64,000 nucleotides of DNA from JAWVFM01 sp963771655 (GCA_963771655.1 CAVYUG010000009.1:248001-312000); one strand, 5' to 3'. Shown: positions 47,130 to 56,914, numbered from the stretch's first letter. Translations and numbers: made by a program. Notes: a model not told the origin generated them from the letters alone.

Positions 47130-47999
47130 TCACATAGAACGATGCAACGTTCCCTCCGGCGCCGTCCGCTCGAGCGAGGGCCAGCCGACGTCCCGCGCCG
47201 CGCGCGCCTCCTCCTCCGCCGGGCCGCCGCGGATGCCGAAGAGCCGCTTCGCGTAGAGGAGATACACGACGATCGCAACGTTGACGACGAGCGCAATCAC
47301 CTTGAGCGGTGAAGCGGTGCGGGTGAGCTCGTAGACCTCGAGCGGGATGAAGGCGGCGGTCACGACCAACGTCAGGTACTCGGCCCACCGCTTCTGATAC
47401 CAGAGGCCGACGGCCTCGACGAGCTCGACGACGGCGAGCACCGCCACGGCCCCGCCGACGAGGCGAATCGTCCCGGTGCGGAGCGAGAGGAGCTGCTCGA
47501 CGTCGTGGACGATGCCGTGCCCCGCCTGGTGGTGCTGGTCGACGATGGTTCCCTCGATGTCGGAGAGCACGCGGTAGAAGACGCTTCGAAGCTCGTCGCG
47601 TCGCGCCGCGAGGATGAAGATCGCCGCCGCGATCAGACCGAGGATCACGAAGTGGAAGGCGCGGTCGATCGCGATGACGCGCAAGACGATCTTGTCCCGC
47701 AGGGGACGGCCGCGCAGCGGAAGGCTGATCTCGTCGCGCTCGGGCGGGTGGCGGCGGGCCGGCTTCGCCGGCCGCGGCACCGGGAGCCAGGCGTCGCAGC
47801 GCAGGCACCGGTGCCACCTGACGCCGCCGACCTCGCGCGCGACGAGCGCGTCCTCCGGCCGCAGCTCCGCCGCGTCCATGCCGATGAGCTCGTGCCCGCG
47901 AAGGCCGCAGGCGAGCAGCTCGTAGTGGAATCGCGGTCGGAAGCGCTGCGGCTTCGCGAGGCCGGGAGCCGCGTGCTCGGCGTCGTCCCCAGCGGTCAC
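47130..47999 (-). CDS. DUF2127-type membrane protein with N-terminal zinc-finger-like segment
   Basis: 289 residues from GTG 47999. The N-terminal about 90 residues are soluble and include RWHRCLRCDAWLPVP, a CxxC pair that with nearby His or Cys could bind zinc. Then come about four hydrophobic helices (FHFVILGLIAAAIFILAARR, LVGGAVAVLAVVELVEAVGL, AEYLTLVVTAAFIPLEVYEL, VIALVVNVAIVVYLLYAKRL), the pattern of DUF2127. Function unknown. Upstream of merR on the same strand with a 32-bp gap. Confidence 0.82.
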   Translation of the reverse strand: MTAGDDAEHAAPGLAKPQRFRPRFHYELLACGLRGHELIGMDAAELRPEDALVAREVGGVRWHRCLRCDAWLPVPRPAKPARRHPPERDEISLPLRGRPLRDKIVLRVIAIDRAFHFVILGLIAAAIFILAARRDELRSVFYRVLSDIEGTIVDQHHQAGHGIVHDVEQLLSLRTGTIRLVGGAVAVLAVVELVEAVGLWYQKRWAEYLTLVVTAAFIPLEVYELTRTASPLKVIALVVNVAIVVYLLYAKRLFGIRGGPAEEEARAARDVGWPSLERTAPEGTLHRSM

Positions 48000-48101
48000 G
48001 CGCGCACGATATCCCGCGGTCAGCCCGCGGCCGCTGGTAGCCTTTTCGCGCCTCGTCGCGGGCGGTGGCTCTCACGCCCGCAGGTCTCGGCGATATTCCT
48101 G

Positions 48102-49151
48102 ATGCACGCTCCCGCCCCAACGGCCGTAGATGCGACCGCGTTCTCGATCGGCTTCGATCAGCGCGATCGCGCTCGGCTGCACGAGCTGTGGGACGAGGTC
48201 CTCGACTCCGGACGCTGGAGCGAGGGTGCCGTCGTCGATCGCCTCGAGCGCACCTGGGGCGCGCACGACTGCCTCGAGGCGTGCGCGTTCGCAGGCTGGA
48301 GCGGCGGCGCCCTCGCCGCGCTCGCCTACGCGGGCGTGGCGGGAGAGACGGTCCTCTGCCCTTCGAACACGTTCATGGCCACCCCGCTCGCCATCCTCGC
48401 CGCCGGCGCCACGCCGGCGTTCGTCGACTGCAACCGCGAGGACCTCTGCGCCTCCTTCGAGGACTTCGAGCGGGAGGCCGAGCGACTGCGCCCCCGCGCC
48501 GCCTTCGTCGTCCACATCGGCGGCCACATCGCGTTCGAGATCGAGCGGATCGCCGACTACTGCCGCGACCGGGGGATCTTCCTCATCGAGGACTGCGCCC
48601 ACGCGCACGGCGCCAGCTGGAGCGGGCGGCGGCCCGGAGGCTGGGGCGATGCCGGGATTTACTCGCTTTATGCGACAAAGACGATCTCGACCGGCGAGGG
48701 CGGCATGCTTGTCTCCTCCAACCGGGATGTTGTCGACTTCGCTCGTGACCACCGCAACTACGGGAAGCCCGACTACGAGGTTCATGGGCTGGGCCAGCGC
48801 ATGAGCGAGTTCACGGCCGCGCTCGGCCTGGTTCAGATCGAGCGCCTCGAAGAGATCGTCTCCTGGAAGAACGAGGTGGCTCGCCGCCACCTCGACCCGC
48901 TCTTCGCATCACGCGTCGAGCTGCCGGAGGGCATGGTCTCGGGGCTCTACAAGTACGTCGTCTTCGAGCCGCTCGAGCGCTCGACCGGCCGCGTCTACGA
49001 CGAGCCCTGCCACCGGGTCCTCGGGTCCGAGCGCCAGCTTCAGAACACCGACTGGATCGCCGATAACCACTCCTGCGTGCCGCTCTACTACCACGGGCCA
49101 GAGTTGCCGGAAGACAATGACGCGTGGGCCTCGATCAAGGTGAGCTCGTGA
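48102..49151 (+). CDS. DegT/DnrJ/EryC1-family PLP aminotransferase
   Basis: 349 residues from ATG 48102. Fold type I sugar aminotransferase: PSNTFMATPLAILAAGATPA, the Asp in FLIEDCAHAHGAS, and the PLP lysine K193 in SLYATKTISTGEGGM. It usually aminates a keto-sugar nucleotide. Its TGA overlaps the GTG of the epimerase-glycosyltransferase gene, so the two act in one pathway, probably making an amino-sugar for a surface glycan or glycolipid. Confidence 0.92.
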   Translation: MHAPAPTAVDATAFSIGFDQRDRARLHELWDEVLDSGRWSEGAVVDRLERTWGAHDCLEACAFAGWSGGALAALAYAGVAGETVLCPSNTFMATPLAILAAGATPAFVDCNREDLCASFEDFEREAERLRPRAAFVVHIGGHIAFEIERIADYCRDRGIFLIEDCAHAHGASWSGRRPGGWGDAGIYSLYATKTISTGEGGMLVSSNRDVVDFARDHRNYGKPDYEVHGLGQRMSEFTAALGLVQIERLEEIVSWKNEVARRHLDPLFASRVELPEGMVSGLYKYVVFEPLERSTGRVYDEPCHRVLGSERQLQNTDWIADNHSCVPLYYHGPELPEDNDAWASIKVSS

Positions 49152-51802
49152 AGGTCCTGATCACCGGTGGGTCCGGGTTCATCGGATCGCACGTCGTCGA
49201 CAAGCTCATCGACGACGGCCACGCCGTCCGCCTCTTCGACCTCTCTCCCTCGCCGTACCGCAGGCCGGAGGAGGTCGACTTCCGCGCCGGCGACATCACC
49301 GACCTCGAGACACTCGTGCAGGCGATGAGCGGCTGCGACGCGGTGATCCACCTCGCCGCCGTCGCCGACGTCAACCACGTGGTCGCCGACCCGGCGAAGG
49401 CCCAGGAGGTGAACTCGGAGGGAACGCTTGCGGTGCTCGAGGGGGCCCGGCGCGCGGCGGTGAAGCGCGTGATCTACGGGTCGACGATCTGGGCCTACAG
49501 CGACTGCCCGGAGCGCAACGTCGACGAGGAGACGCGGGTCGAGGCGCCCAGCCACCTCTATACGGCCACGAAGCTCGCCGGGGAGCATTACTGCAAGTCA
49601 TACTCCGAGCTCTACGGGGTCGACTACACGATCCTCCGCTTCGGCATCCCGTACGGCCCCCGGGCCCGCGACGCGACGGTCCTGGCCGCCTTCTGCGCCA
49701 GGGCCGAGGCGGGCGACGCGCTCACGGTCTCGGGCGACGGCAGCCAGTCGCGGCGCTTCGTCTACGTCGAGGACCTCGCCGAGGGCGTCGTCGCGGCCCT
49801 GCGCCCGATGGCTGCGAACCGCGTCTACAACCTCGCCGGCGAGGAGGCGACCACGATCCTCGACATCGCCGAGGCTGTCCGCGACCACGTCGCGGACACC
49901 GGGATCCTCCACACGGAGGGTCGCACCGGCGACTTCGGCGGCAAGGAGGTCTCCAGCGAGCGGGCCGAGCGCGAGCTCGGATGGAGCGCGCACACCCGCT
50001 TCGCCGAGGGCTTCCGCCGCTACCTCACCTGGCGACGGGCTCGGCCCGAGCGGCGCAAGGTCCTGATCCTCACCGCGGACATCGGCGAGGGCCACGACCT
50101 GCCCGCCCGCGCGCTCGCCGACGACCTCGCCGCCGAGCACCCCGGCAGCGAGGTCGAGATCGTCGATGGCCTCCGGGTGATGGGGCGCATCCTCACGGCC
50201 ATCGTCCGCGACGGCTCCTGGTTCGCCTTCAACTGGTTCCCGGCCATGTTCTCGCTCCAGTACTGGCTGGCCACGAAGTTCCCACCGACACGATGGATCT
50301 CGTTCCAGTTGATGTGCCTGCTGGGCGCGCGGCGGCTGCGACGCGAGATCCGCCGCCACGACCCCGACGTCGTCGTCTCGACCTACCCGGGGACCACCGC
50401 GGTGCTCGGCGAGCTCCGACTGCGCCGCACGCTCGACGTCCCGGTCGTCTCCGCGATCACCGACCTTGCGGGCCTCCGCTTCTGGGCCCACCCCGGCGTC
50501 GACCTCCACACGATCACCCACCGTGAGTCGATCGAGGAGGTGGAGCAGATTGCCGGCCCCGGGAGCGCGCGCTGGGCGCGCCCGCCCACCGATCCGGCCT
50601 TCCTGGAGCCACGCTCGCGCGAGGACGCGCGCGAGGCGCTCGACCTTCCGCAGGATGACCCGGTCATCGTCGTTTCCGGCGGTGGCTGGGGGATCGGTGA
50701 CCTCGTCGGCGCGGTCGAGGAGGCGCTCGCCATCGAGGGCTCCACGGTCGTGTGCCTCAGCGGTCATAACGAGCGCGCGACCGCCGGCCTTCACGAGCGA
50801 TTCGGCGCCGAGCCCCGTGTGCAGCTGCCGGGATTCACCGACCGGATGAGCGACCTGCTCGCCGCAGCGGACGCCATGGTCCACTCGACGGCCGGCCTCA
50901 CGGTCCTGGAGGCGCAGATCCGCGGCTGCCCGGTGGTCTCGTACGGCTTCGCCGTCGGCCACGTGGCCGCCAACAACCGCGCCTATGAGCGATTCGGGCT
51001 CGCCCGGGTGGCAACGTCACGCGGCGAGCTCGCGCGGGCGCTTCGCGAGGCCGTCGCCTCGGACCCGGAGCCCGACCTCTCCTTCGCCAACCTCCCCTCC
51101 CCCGCGACCCTCGCGATCGAGGCGCGGCCCCGCGTCCGGCCGCGGCGGGTCGCGCGCATCCGCGCCGTCCGCCTGGCGCGCGTGGGGATCGCGACGGCGG
51201 CGCTGGCGGTCGGCGCCTTCCTGACCGACTACGCCTACGCCCTCCTCGCGAAGCCGCTCGGCGTCGCCACCACGAAGCAGGTCTCCACGGCCCAGCCTGA
51301 GGTGGGCGTGATCGTCGACGCGCCCTCCGAAGCGGTGGCCGCCCTCGCCCGGCAGCTTCGCCGTGACGGGGTGACGGCCTCCTTCGCGGTGGCCGACACG
51401 CCGAGCGAGCACGCGCTCACGATCCTTCGCAGCAACGGCGACGAGGCGATTCCCGTGCTCGACGGCGGTGGGCTCTTCCACTCCCTCGGCACGAAGGGCC
51501 GGCTGTCGAATGCCGCCCACGAGCTCGGCCTCGGCGACCACTTCGTTTACCAGCCTTCGGCCGACGGCATCACGCTGAGCCAGGCCCTGCTCGCCCGCTC
51601 GGCGGGCGGCCAACCGGTGAGCGGGGCCGTTCACGCAGCGCCGACGACCACCCCGCCGACGCTCGCGCGCGGGGACCTGGTCGAGGTGGACCTGAGCGGC
51701 GACGGCGACCCGTCCGAGGCGATGACGGCGCTCAGCAACGACCTCGCCTCGAACGGCATGAGCGGCGTCACCGTGACGTCGCTGATGAGCAGCCGTCCTT
51801 AG
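49148..51802 (+). CDS. Epimerase / MGDG-synthase-like glycosyltransferase / membrane-anchored C-domain fusion
   Basis: 884 residues from GTG 49148. Residues 1-300: extended SDR (VLITGGSGFIGSH at 4-15, catalytic Y138/K142 in HLYTATK). About 302-650: GT-B glycosyltransferase resembling monogalactosyldiacylglycerol synthases (VLILTADIGEGHDLPARALA, VVSGGGWGIGDLVGAVEEAL, HSTAGLTVLEAQIRGCPVVS). About 680-700: one hydrophobic segment (VGIATAALAVGAFLTDYAYA). About 715-884: an extracytoplasmic domain (GVIVDAPSEAVAALARQLRR, DGVTASFAVADTPSEHALTI) that recalls a degenerate polysaccharide-deacetylase (NodB) barrel without its metal residues. Presumably it makes a sugar donor, transfers it to a lipid and acts across the membrane. 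Confidence 0.88.
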   Translation: MKVLITGGSGFIGSHVVDKLIDDGHAVRLFDLSPSPYRRPEEVDFRAGDITDLETLVQAMSGCDAVIHLAAVADVNHVVADPAKAQEVNSEGTLAVLEGARRAAVKRVIYGSTIWAYSDCPERNVDEETRVEAPSHLYTATKLAGEHYCKSYSELYGVDYTILRFGIPYGPRARDATVLAAFCARAEAGDALTVSGDGSQSRRFVYVEDLAEGVVAALRPMAANRVYNLAGEEATTILDIAEAVRDHVADTGILHTEGRTGDFGGKEVSSERAERELGWSAHTRFAEGFRRYLTWRRARPERRKVLILTADIGEGHDLPARALADDLAAEHPGSEVEIVDGLRVMGRILTAIVRDGSWFAFNWFPAMFSLQYWLATKFPPTRWISFQLMCLLGARRLRREIRRHDPDVVVSTYPGTTAVLGELRLRRTLDVPVVSAITDLAGLRFWAHPGVDLHTITHRESIEEVEQIAGPGSARWARPPTDPAFLEPRSREDAREALDLPQDDPVIVVSGGGWGIGDLVGAVEEALAIEGSTVVCLSGHNERATAGLHERFGAEPRVQLPGFTDRMSDLLAAADAMVHSTAGLTVLEAQIRGCPVVSYGFAVGHVAANNRAYERFGLARVATSRGELARALREAVASDPEPDLSFANLPSPATLAIEARPRVRPRRVARIRAVRLARVGIATAALAVGAFLTDYAYALLAKPLGVATTKQVSTAQPEVGVIVDAPSEAVAALARQLRRDGVTASFAVADTPSEHALTILRSNGDEAIPVLDGGGLFHSLGTKGRLSNAAHELGLGDHFVYQPSADGITLSQALLARSAGGQPVSGAVHAAPTTTPPTLARGDLVEVDLSGDGDPSEAMTALSNDLASNGMSGVTVTSLMSSRP

Positions 51803-51883
51803 GCCACTCAGTCGGTCGGGCTCGTAGCGGCTACGCGAGGCCGCTTTGCCGCTAAGGGGGCGGAATCATCTCGTTGCCTCGCC

Positions 51884-51926
51884 CTGATGCGGTTAATACC
51901 CCTATGGCGGGGACGATCCGCATCAG
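51884..51926. other. Nested hairpin upstream of moxR
   Basis: CTGATGCGG (51884-51892) pairs with CCGCATCAG (51918-51926). Inside it CCCC (51899-51902) pairs with GGGG (51909-51912). It lies 82 bp after the fusion gene and 60 bp before moxR. It could be a terminator or a leader structure. Confidence 0.5.
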
Positions 51927-51986
51927 AGCGCCGATCGCCGGCGGCGACTGAACCGCCGGGTTCCCCCGGGCGTACCATGGGCTACG

Positions 51987-52937
51987 GTGGCAAGCCTGCC
52001 GAAGCTCGATCCGGACGCGGTGGCGGAGACGGGAGCCCGGCTGCGGGAGAACATCCGCCGTGCCGTGACGGTCGCGGATGACGTCATCGACGACCTCCTC
52101 GTCTCGCTTCTGGCCGAGGGGCATGTGCTGATCGAGGACTACCCCGGCGTCGGCAAGACGGCGCTCGCACGCGCCCTTGCCCGCTCCATCGACGCCGAGT
52201 ACGCCCGCGTGCAGTGCACGGTGGACCTCCTCCCAGCCGACGTCGTCGGGACGAACGTCTTCAACCAGACGGACGCGCAGTTCGACTTCCACCCCGGGCC
52301 CGTCTTCGCGAACATCGTCCTCGTCGACGAGGTCAACCGCGCCTCGCCCAAGACACAGTCGGGCCTGCTCGAGTGCATGCAGGAGCTGCGCGTCACTGTC
52401 GACGGCCACCCGCACGAGCTCGCCAGGCCGTTCATGGTGATTGCGACGCAGAATCCGGTGGAGTACGAGGGGACCTACCCGCTCCCCGAGGCGCAGCTCG
52501 ACCGCTTCATGGTGCAGCTCCGTCTCGGGTACCCGGCTGCGGCGGACGAGGCGCGGATGCTCGCCACTCACGCCGAGCACGACCGCGTGCTCGACCTCGG
52601 GCCCGTGGTCGAGCTCAGCACCGTCCTCGCCGCCCAGTCCGCAGCAGCCGCCATCCACGCGAGCGATGCCCTCCGCCGCTACGTGGTCGACCTCGCGGCG
52701 GCGACGCGCGACGACCCGAGGGTCGAGCTCGGAGCCAGCCCGCGCGCGGGGTTGCTTCTGTTCCGCGCGGCAAAGGCCCGCGCCGCGCTCTCCGGGCGCG
52801 ACCACGCCTTGCCCGACGACGTCCAGGCGCTGGCCGCGTCCGTCCTTCGCCACCGGTTGCTGCTCGCGCCGGGATGCGGGCCCGAGGACCGCGAGGTCGC
52901 GATCCGCGACGCGGTCGAGCGGGTGCCCGCGCTTTAG
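51987..52937 (+). CDS. MoxR-type AAA+ ATPase
   Basis: 316 residues from GTG 51987. Walker A GVGKTALARALA, Walker B ANIVLVDEVNRASPKTQSGL, sensor ATQNPVEYEGTYPLPEAQLDRF. MoxR ATPases act as chaperones for maturation of partner complexes. The following DUF58 and transglutaminase-like genes form the standard moxR-DUF58-transglutaminase cluster. Confidence 0.95.
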   Translation: MASLPKLDPDAVAETGARLRENIRRAVTVADDVIDDLLVSLLAEGHVLIEDYPGVGKTALARALARSIDAEYARVQCTVDLLPADVVGTNVFNQTDAQFDFHPGPVFANIVLVDEVNRASPKTQSGLLECMQELRVTVDGHPHELARPFMVIATQNPVEYEGTYPLPEAQLDRFMVQLRLGYPAAADEARMLATHAEHDRVLDLGPVVELSTVLAAQSAAAAIHASDALRRYVVDLAAATRDDPRVELGASPRAGLLLFRAAKARAALSGRDHALPDDVQALAASVLRHRLLLAPGCGPEDREVAIRDAVERVPAL

Positions 52938-52944
52938 GCCGGTG

Positions 52945-54057
52945 ATGGGCACCTCGCGCGCGGTCGGCTTCCTCGCCGCCGGGCTGATCGGCGCCGGCCT
53001 GGCGTTCGACCTCGCTGCGCTCTACGAGCCCGGGGTCGGGCTGCTCCTCCTCATCGTCGGCGCGCGGCTCTGGGTGCGGGCGGGGTCACGGGGGGTCCGG
53101 CTGCGCCGAGTGCGCTCGCGGCCCACGGTCGAAGAGGACGAGCCGCTGGAGGTGCGGTTCTCGCTGGAGCGCGGGTCGCTTCCGCCGCCGGGCGTCGAGC
53201 TTCGCGACCCGCGGCTGGATGGAACGTCGCACGCGGCTTCCGGGCCCGACCGCGAGCTGAGCTTCACGACGAGCTGGGATCGCCGAGGGCGAAAGAGGCT
53301 CGGCCCGACGTCGGTGGCGATCCGCGATCCGCTCGGCCTCTGCGAGGAGCTCGTGGAGGAGGAGGGGTCTGGCTCGGTCCTCGTGCTGCCGCGCATCGAG
53401 GCGATTCGGATCGCCTCCGATGGAGGCGGGGGCGGCGGACTCGGAGCGCTCGGCCTGCTCGCCGAGGGGTCGACCGCGCGTCGCGGCGCAACCGCGGTGG
53501 AGGTCGAGGTCGACGGGCTGCGCCCCTACCGAAGGGGCAGCCCTGCGTCGCGAATCCACTGGCCGACGGTCGCCCGGACCCGCGAGATGGTGGAGCTTCG
53601 CCTTCACGCCGGCGCCGGCGCCCGCCCGCTCGTGGTGCTCGACTCGAGCCCGCCCGCGGACGAGGCGGCGCTCGACCGCGCGGTTCGCGCCGCCGCCTCG
53701 CTCTGCCATCACCTGGGGCTCGCGGGAGGATGCGGGCTTTCGATCTCCGGCGAAGTCCGCCTGCTCGAGATCGACTCGCGGTTGCGTGGCTGGGCCGAGG
53801 CGCACGCCAGGCTTGCTCTGGTGCGGGGCGGCGAACGTCCCCCGCTCCTTCGCGGTGGCCGCGCCCGCGGCGCGGTGGTGCTCTGGGTTACTCCGGGGGC
53901 CTCCGGGCCCCCGCGTGGCCTCGGCGCGGCCGAGGCCTTCATCGTCGCGCCGCTGCGCGACGCGCCGCCGGGGGCGCTCTTCACGGTGGCCGGGTGCGGC
54001 GGCACGCGAGTGCGGGAGCGCTCGCGCGTCCGCCCGGCGGTGGAGCGGGCGGCATGA
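52945..54057 (+). CDS. DUF58 protein (vWA-like, membrane-anchored)
   Basis: 370 residues from ATG 52945 (a GTG directly before is an alternative). Two N-terminal hydrophobic segments (AVGFLAAGLIGAGLAFDLAA, GVGLLLLIVGARLWV), a beta-rich domain, then the DUF58 core VEVDGLRPYRRGSPASRIHW and ARPLVVLDSSPPADEAALDR, a MIDAS-like DxS site. The partner of MoxR. Its stop overlaps the next ATG (ATGA). Confidence 0.92.
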   Translation: MGTSRAVGFLAAGLIGAGLAFDLAALYEPGVGLLLLIVGARLWVRAGSRGVRLRRVRSRPTVEEDEPLEVRFSLERGSLPPPGVELRDPRLDGTSHAASGPDRELSFTTSWDRRGRKRLGPTSVAIRDPLGLCEELVEEEGSGSVLVLPRIEAIRIASDGGGGGGLGALGLLAEGSTARRGATAVEVEVDGLRPYRRGSPASRIHWPTVARTREMVELRLHAGAGARPLVVLDSSPPADEAALDRAVRAAASLCHHLGLAGGCGLSISGEVRLLEIDSRLRGWAEAHARLALVRGGERPPLLRGGRARGAVVLWVTPGASGPPRGLGAAEAFIVAPLRDAPPGALFTVAGCGGTRVRERSRVRPAVERAA

Positions 54058-56405
54058 TCGAGCAGCTTCCCGCGCGGGCGCAAGGTATCCCGCTGTCCCT
54101 CGGGCCGGCGCGATTCACGATTTCCCGGGACGCTCTTTCGGTCGCCTGCGAGCTGGCGGCCTACGCCGCGCTCGCGGGCCTCGTCACCTGGCGTTGGATG
54201 CTTTTGGCGACCCCTTCGCCCGCCGGGCGGGGGGTCGCGATCGTCGCCATCGCGACCGCCGGGGCCGCGCTTCTCTCCGCGCTGGGGCGCGCCGGACGGC
54301 CGCGCGGTTTAGCGCGCGCGGCGGGCGCCGGCATCACGATCGCGTTCACGCTCGGCGGGTTGCTCACCGCCGGGCTCCCCGCGCACACCGTGGTCCCGCC
54401 CGGCTGGGACAACCTGGCGAGCGGGCTCGAGACCGGGCTTCCGGGCGCGTTCGGCGCCAGCTTCCCCTACATCGAGCCCGACCCCTGGATCCGCATCGTC
54501 ATCCTCTGCGGGGCACCCCTCGTTCTCGGGCTCGGCGCCTGGCTCGGGTTCGCGCCCGGATCCGAGCGGCGATCGCGGGCCTGGGCCCTGGCGACGCTCG
54601 TCTGCGGCTTCGCCATCGCGACGGCCCTGCGCGCGCCGTCGGAGCCGGTGGCGGCTGGCCTCGCCCTATTCGCGGCGATCGCCGCCTGGCTTTGGCTGGG
54701 CCGGATCGTCCGAAGCGGCGCCCGGCCTGCGGCGGGGCTGCTCGCCGCGGCCGCCGTACTCGCGGTTCCGTTTGCGGCCGCGCTAGATCGCGACGGCCCG
54801 CTCCTCGACTACCAGGCCTGGGACCTCAGCCTCTCGAGCGCCTCCGCCCAGTCGGTCTCGTATACGTGGGACCAGACCTATGGCCCGCTCAAGTGGTCGC
54901 GGACCGGCAAGACCCTGATGACCGTCAGCGGCTCGAGCCCGCAGTACTGGCGGACCAGCGTGCTCGAGAACTTCAACGGCCTCGCGTGGACCGCCGCGGG
55001 CAACGCCGTGGACGCGCGCTTCGAGCTTCCCGACGCGGCCGAGCGCGCGTTCAGCCTGAAGGACCGGATCAACGCCCTGGATCCACGCTGGGTCCACCGC
55101 GCCACCTTCAACATCGACGCGCTGTCGAGCGACCTCGTCGTCGCACCGGGGAGCGTGCTCAAGCTGAGCGGCCTCGCGATCACCTCCGGCGGCCCGGCGG
55201 GCCTCAGCCTTCCCGCGGAAGACAGCCTCGGCGACGGCGACAGCTACACGGTCACCGCGTACGAACCCGACCCGAGCCCGACCGATCTGCGGTTCGCGCC
55301 GAAGCATCTCGATCCGGGCCTCAGGCAGTACACGGAGATCGGCCTGCCCGAAGTCGTCCATGCACCCGTCCCGACCGACTCCTTCGGACGCCCGCTACAG
55401 CGCGGAACGCATCCGTCCCCGACCGTGAGCGTCAGCACGATCGCAATGCCGCTCTTCGGCGAGTCGGCAGGATCACCCGACCGGCGCCTCCTCGCCAAGT
55501 CCGCCTACGGCGATGTCTACGCGCTGGCGCGCCGGTTGACGAGGCACAGCAAGACCGAGTACGACGCCGTCACGGTGATCGAGCGGCATCTGCGCAACTC
55601 CTACTCCTACGACGAGTCGCCGCCGGTCCGCAAAGTTCCCCTCCGGGCGTTTCTCTTCCGGGATCGCATCGGCTACTGCCAGCAATTCTCCGGGGCGATG
55701 GCGCTGATGCTCCGCAGCCTCGGCATCCCGGCGCGGGTCGCCACGGGCTTCAGCCCCGGAATCCCGAATCCGAAGACCTCCGGCGTCGTGGTCCGCGACC
55801 TCGACGCGCACTCCTGGGTCGAGGTCTACTTCAACGACATCGGCTGGGTGCCGTTCGATCCGACGCCCGCGGCCTCGCCGGCGGCCGCCCAATCGGCGGG
55901 CGCCGGTGGCTCGCCGGCCCGCGAGCCGAGGCCGCAGCTCGCTGGGCAGAAGGCCGGCGGCCCGCTGCCTCTCAACCAGCGGCGTGCCGGCGCCGGGAGC
56001 GGCGACGGCCCGCCTTGGGCGCTGATCGTGGCCGTGGCCGCCGGCGGTCTCGCGGCGCTGGCCGTGGCCGCCCTCGTCAGCCGGCGCCGGCGGTTCCTCG
56101 CGTTGTCCTCGGCGGAGCGCGCCGCGGTCTCCTCGCGCGAGCTCGGAGACCTGGTCGGCCGGCTTGGGCTCGACGACACCGCTGGGGTGACCCTCCTGGC
56201 GCTCGAGCGACGCTTGCAAATGATCGCGGGCCCCGCCGCCGCCGACTACGTGCGGGCGCTTCGGCTCACCCGTTTCGGGCGCGGCGAGGCGAAGCCGCCA
56301 ACCCTGCACGACCGCCGGGAGCTCAGGCGGTCCCTCTTCGGGCACGGCGGCCGGCGGCGATTCCTCGCCGGCATCGTCGCCCTGCCGCCGGGTGCCCCAC
56401 GATGA
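54054..56405 (+). CDS. Transglutaminase-like membrane protein (TgpA/DUF3488 type)
   Basis: 783 residues. N-terminal about six TM helices (LAAYAALAGLVTWRWMLLA, VAIVAIATAGAALLSALG, IRIVILCGAPLVLGLGAWLG and others to about 250), a large extracytoplasmic part, and a transglutaminase core with the triad Cys in RIGYCQQFSGAMALMLRS, His in LDAHSWVEVYF and Asp in WVPFDPTP. A late TM helix (ALIVAVAAGGLAALAVAALV) and a cytoplasmic tail follow, the usual order for TgpA. Likely cleaves or cross-links peptides at the cell surface. It is coupled to DUF58 and sixA by ATGA overlaps. Confidence 0.92.
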   Translation: MIEQLPARAQGIPLSLGPARFTISRDALSVACELAAYAALAGLVTWRWMLLATPSPAGRGVAIVAIATAGAALLSALGRAGRPRGLARAAGAGITIAFTLGGLLTAGLPAHTVVPPGWDNLASGLETGLPGAFGASFPYIEPDPWIRIVILCGAPLVLGLGAWLGFAPGSERRSRAWALATLVCGFAIATALRAPSEPVAAGLALFAAIAAWLWLGRIVRSGARPAAGLLAAAAVLAVPFAAALDRDGPLLDYQAWDLSLSSASAQSVSYTWDQTYGPLKWSRTGKTLMTVSGSSPQYWRTSVLENFNGLAWTAAGNAVDARFELPDAAERAFSLKDRINALDPRWVHRATFNIDALSSDLVVAPGSVLKLSGLAITSGGPAGLSLPAEDSLGDGDSYTVTAYEPDPSPTDLRFAPKHLDPGLRQYTEIGLPEVVHAPVPTDSFGRPLQRGTHPSPTVSVSTIAMPLFGESAGSPDRRLLAKSAYGDVYALARRLTRHSKTEYDAVTVIERHLRNSYSYDESPPVRKVPLRAFLFRDRIGYCQQFSGAMALMLRSLGIPARVATGFSPGIPNPKTSGVVVRDLDAHSWVEVYFNDIGWVPFDPTPAASPAAAQSAGAGGSPAREPRPQLAGQKAGGPLPLNQRRAGAGSGDGPPWALIVAVAAGGLAALAVAALVSRRRRFLALSSAERAAVSSRELGDLVGRLGLDDTAGVTLLALERRLQMIAGPAAADYVRALRLTRFGRGEAKPPTLHDRRELRRSLFGHGGRRRFLAGIVALPPGAPR

Positions 56406-56914
56406 GGACGCTCTACCTCCTGCGCCACGCGAAATCGAGCTGGGACGACCCCGAGCTCGCCGACTTCGACCGCCCGCTCGCACCTCGAGGCATCGATGCT
56501 GCCAGGCGGATCGCCGCCCACATGCGTGCGAGCGGCATTGCCCCCAAGCTGGTCCTCTGCTCCCCCGCCGAGCGCGCGAAGGAGACGCTCGCCGGCCTCG
56601 GCGACGCCGTCGGCGATGCCCGAGTCGAGCTCGACAAGGACATCTACGAGGCGACCGAGGCGGACCTGCTCGCGGTTCTTCGCCGGGTCGATCCTGAGGT
56701 GAGCTCCGTGATGCTCGTCGGCCACAACCCGTCGACCCAGCGGCTCGCGCTGCTGCTCTGCGACGAGAGCGACCTGCTCGACGCCCTGCGCGCCAAGTAC
56801 CCGACGGCCGCGCTCGCAACGCTCTCGATCGATGACACCGCGTGGCACGAGCTTCGCATGGGCGGAGCGGAGCTCGAGGCCTTCGTCAAGCCGAAGGACC
56901 TGCCGGCCCCCTGA
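56402..56914 (+). CDS. sixA: SixA-type phosphohistidine phosphatase
   Basis: 170 residues of histidine-phosphatase fold: LYLLRHAKSSWDDPELADFD with the RHAKSSW hallmark of SixA-like proteins, SPAERAKET, and MLVGHNPSTQRL with the second catalytic His. It dephosphorylates phospho-His proteins or small phosphates. It is the last gene of the moxR operon by a 4-bp overlap. Its 3' end overlaps the pucR gene by 29 bp. Confidence 0.92.
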   Translation: MRTLYLLRHAKSSWDDPELADFDRPLAPRGIDAARRIAAHMRASGIAPKLVLCSPAERAKETLAGLGDAVGDARVELDKDIYEATEADLLAVLRRVDPEVSSVMLVGHNPSTQRLALLLCDESDLLDALRAKYPTAALATLSIDDTAWHELRMGGAELEAFVKPKDLPAP

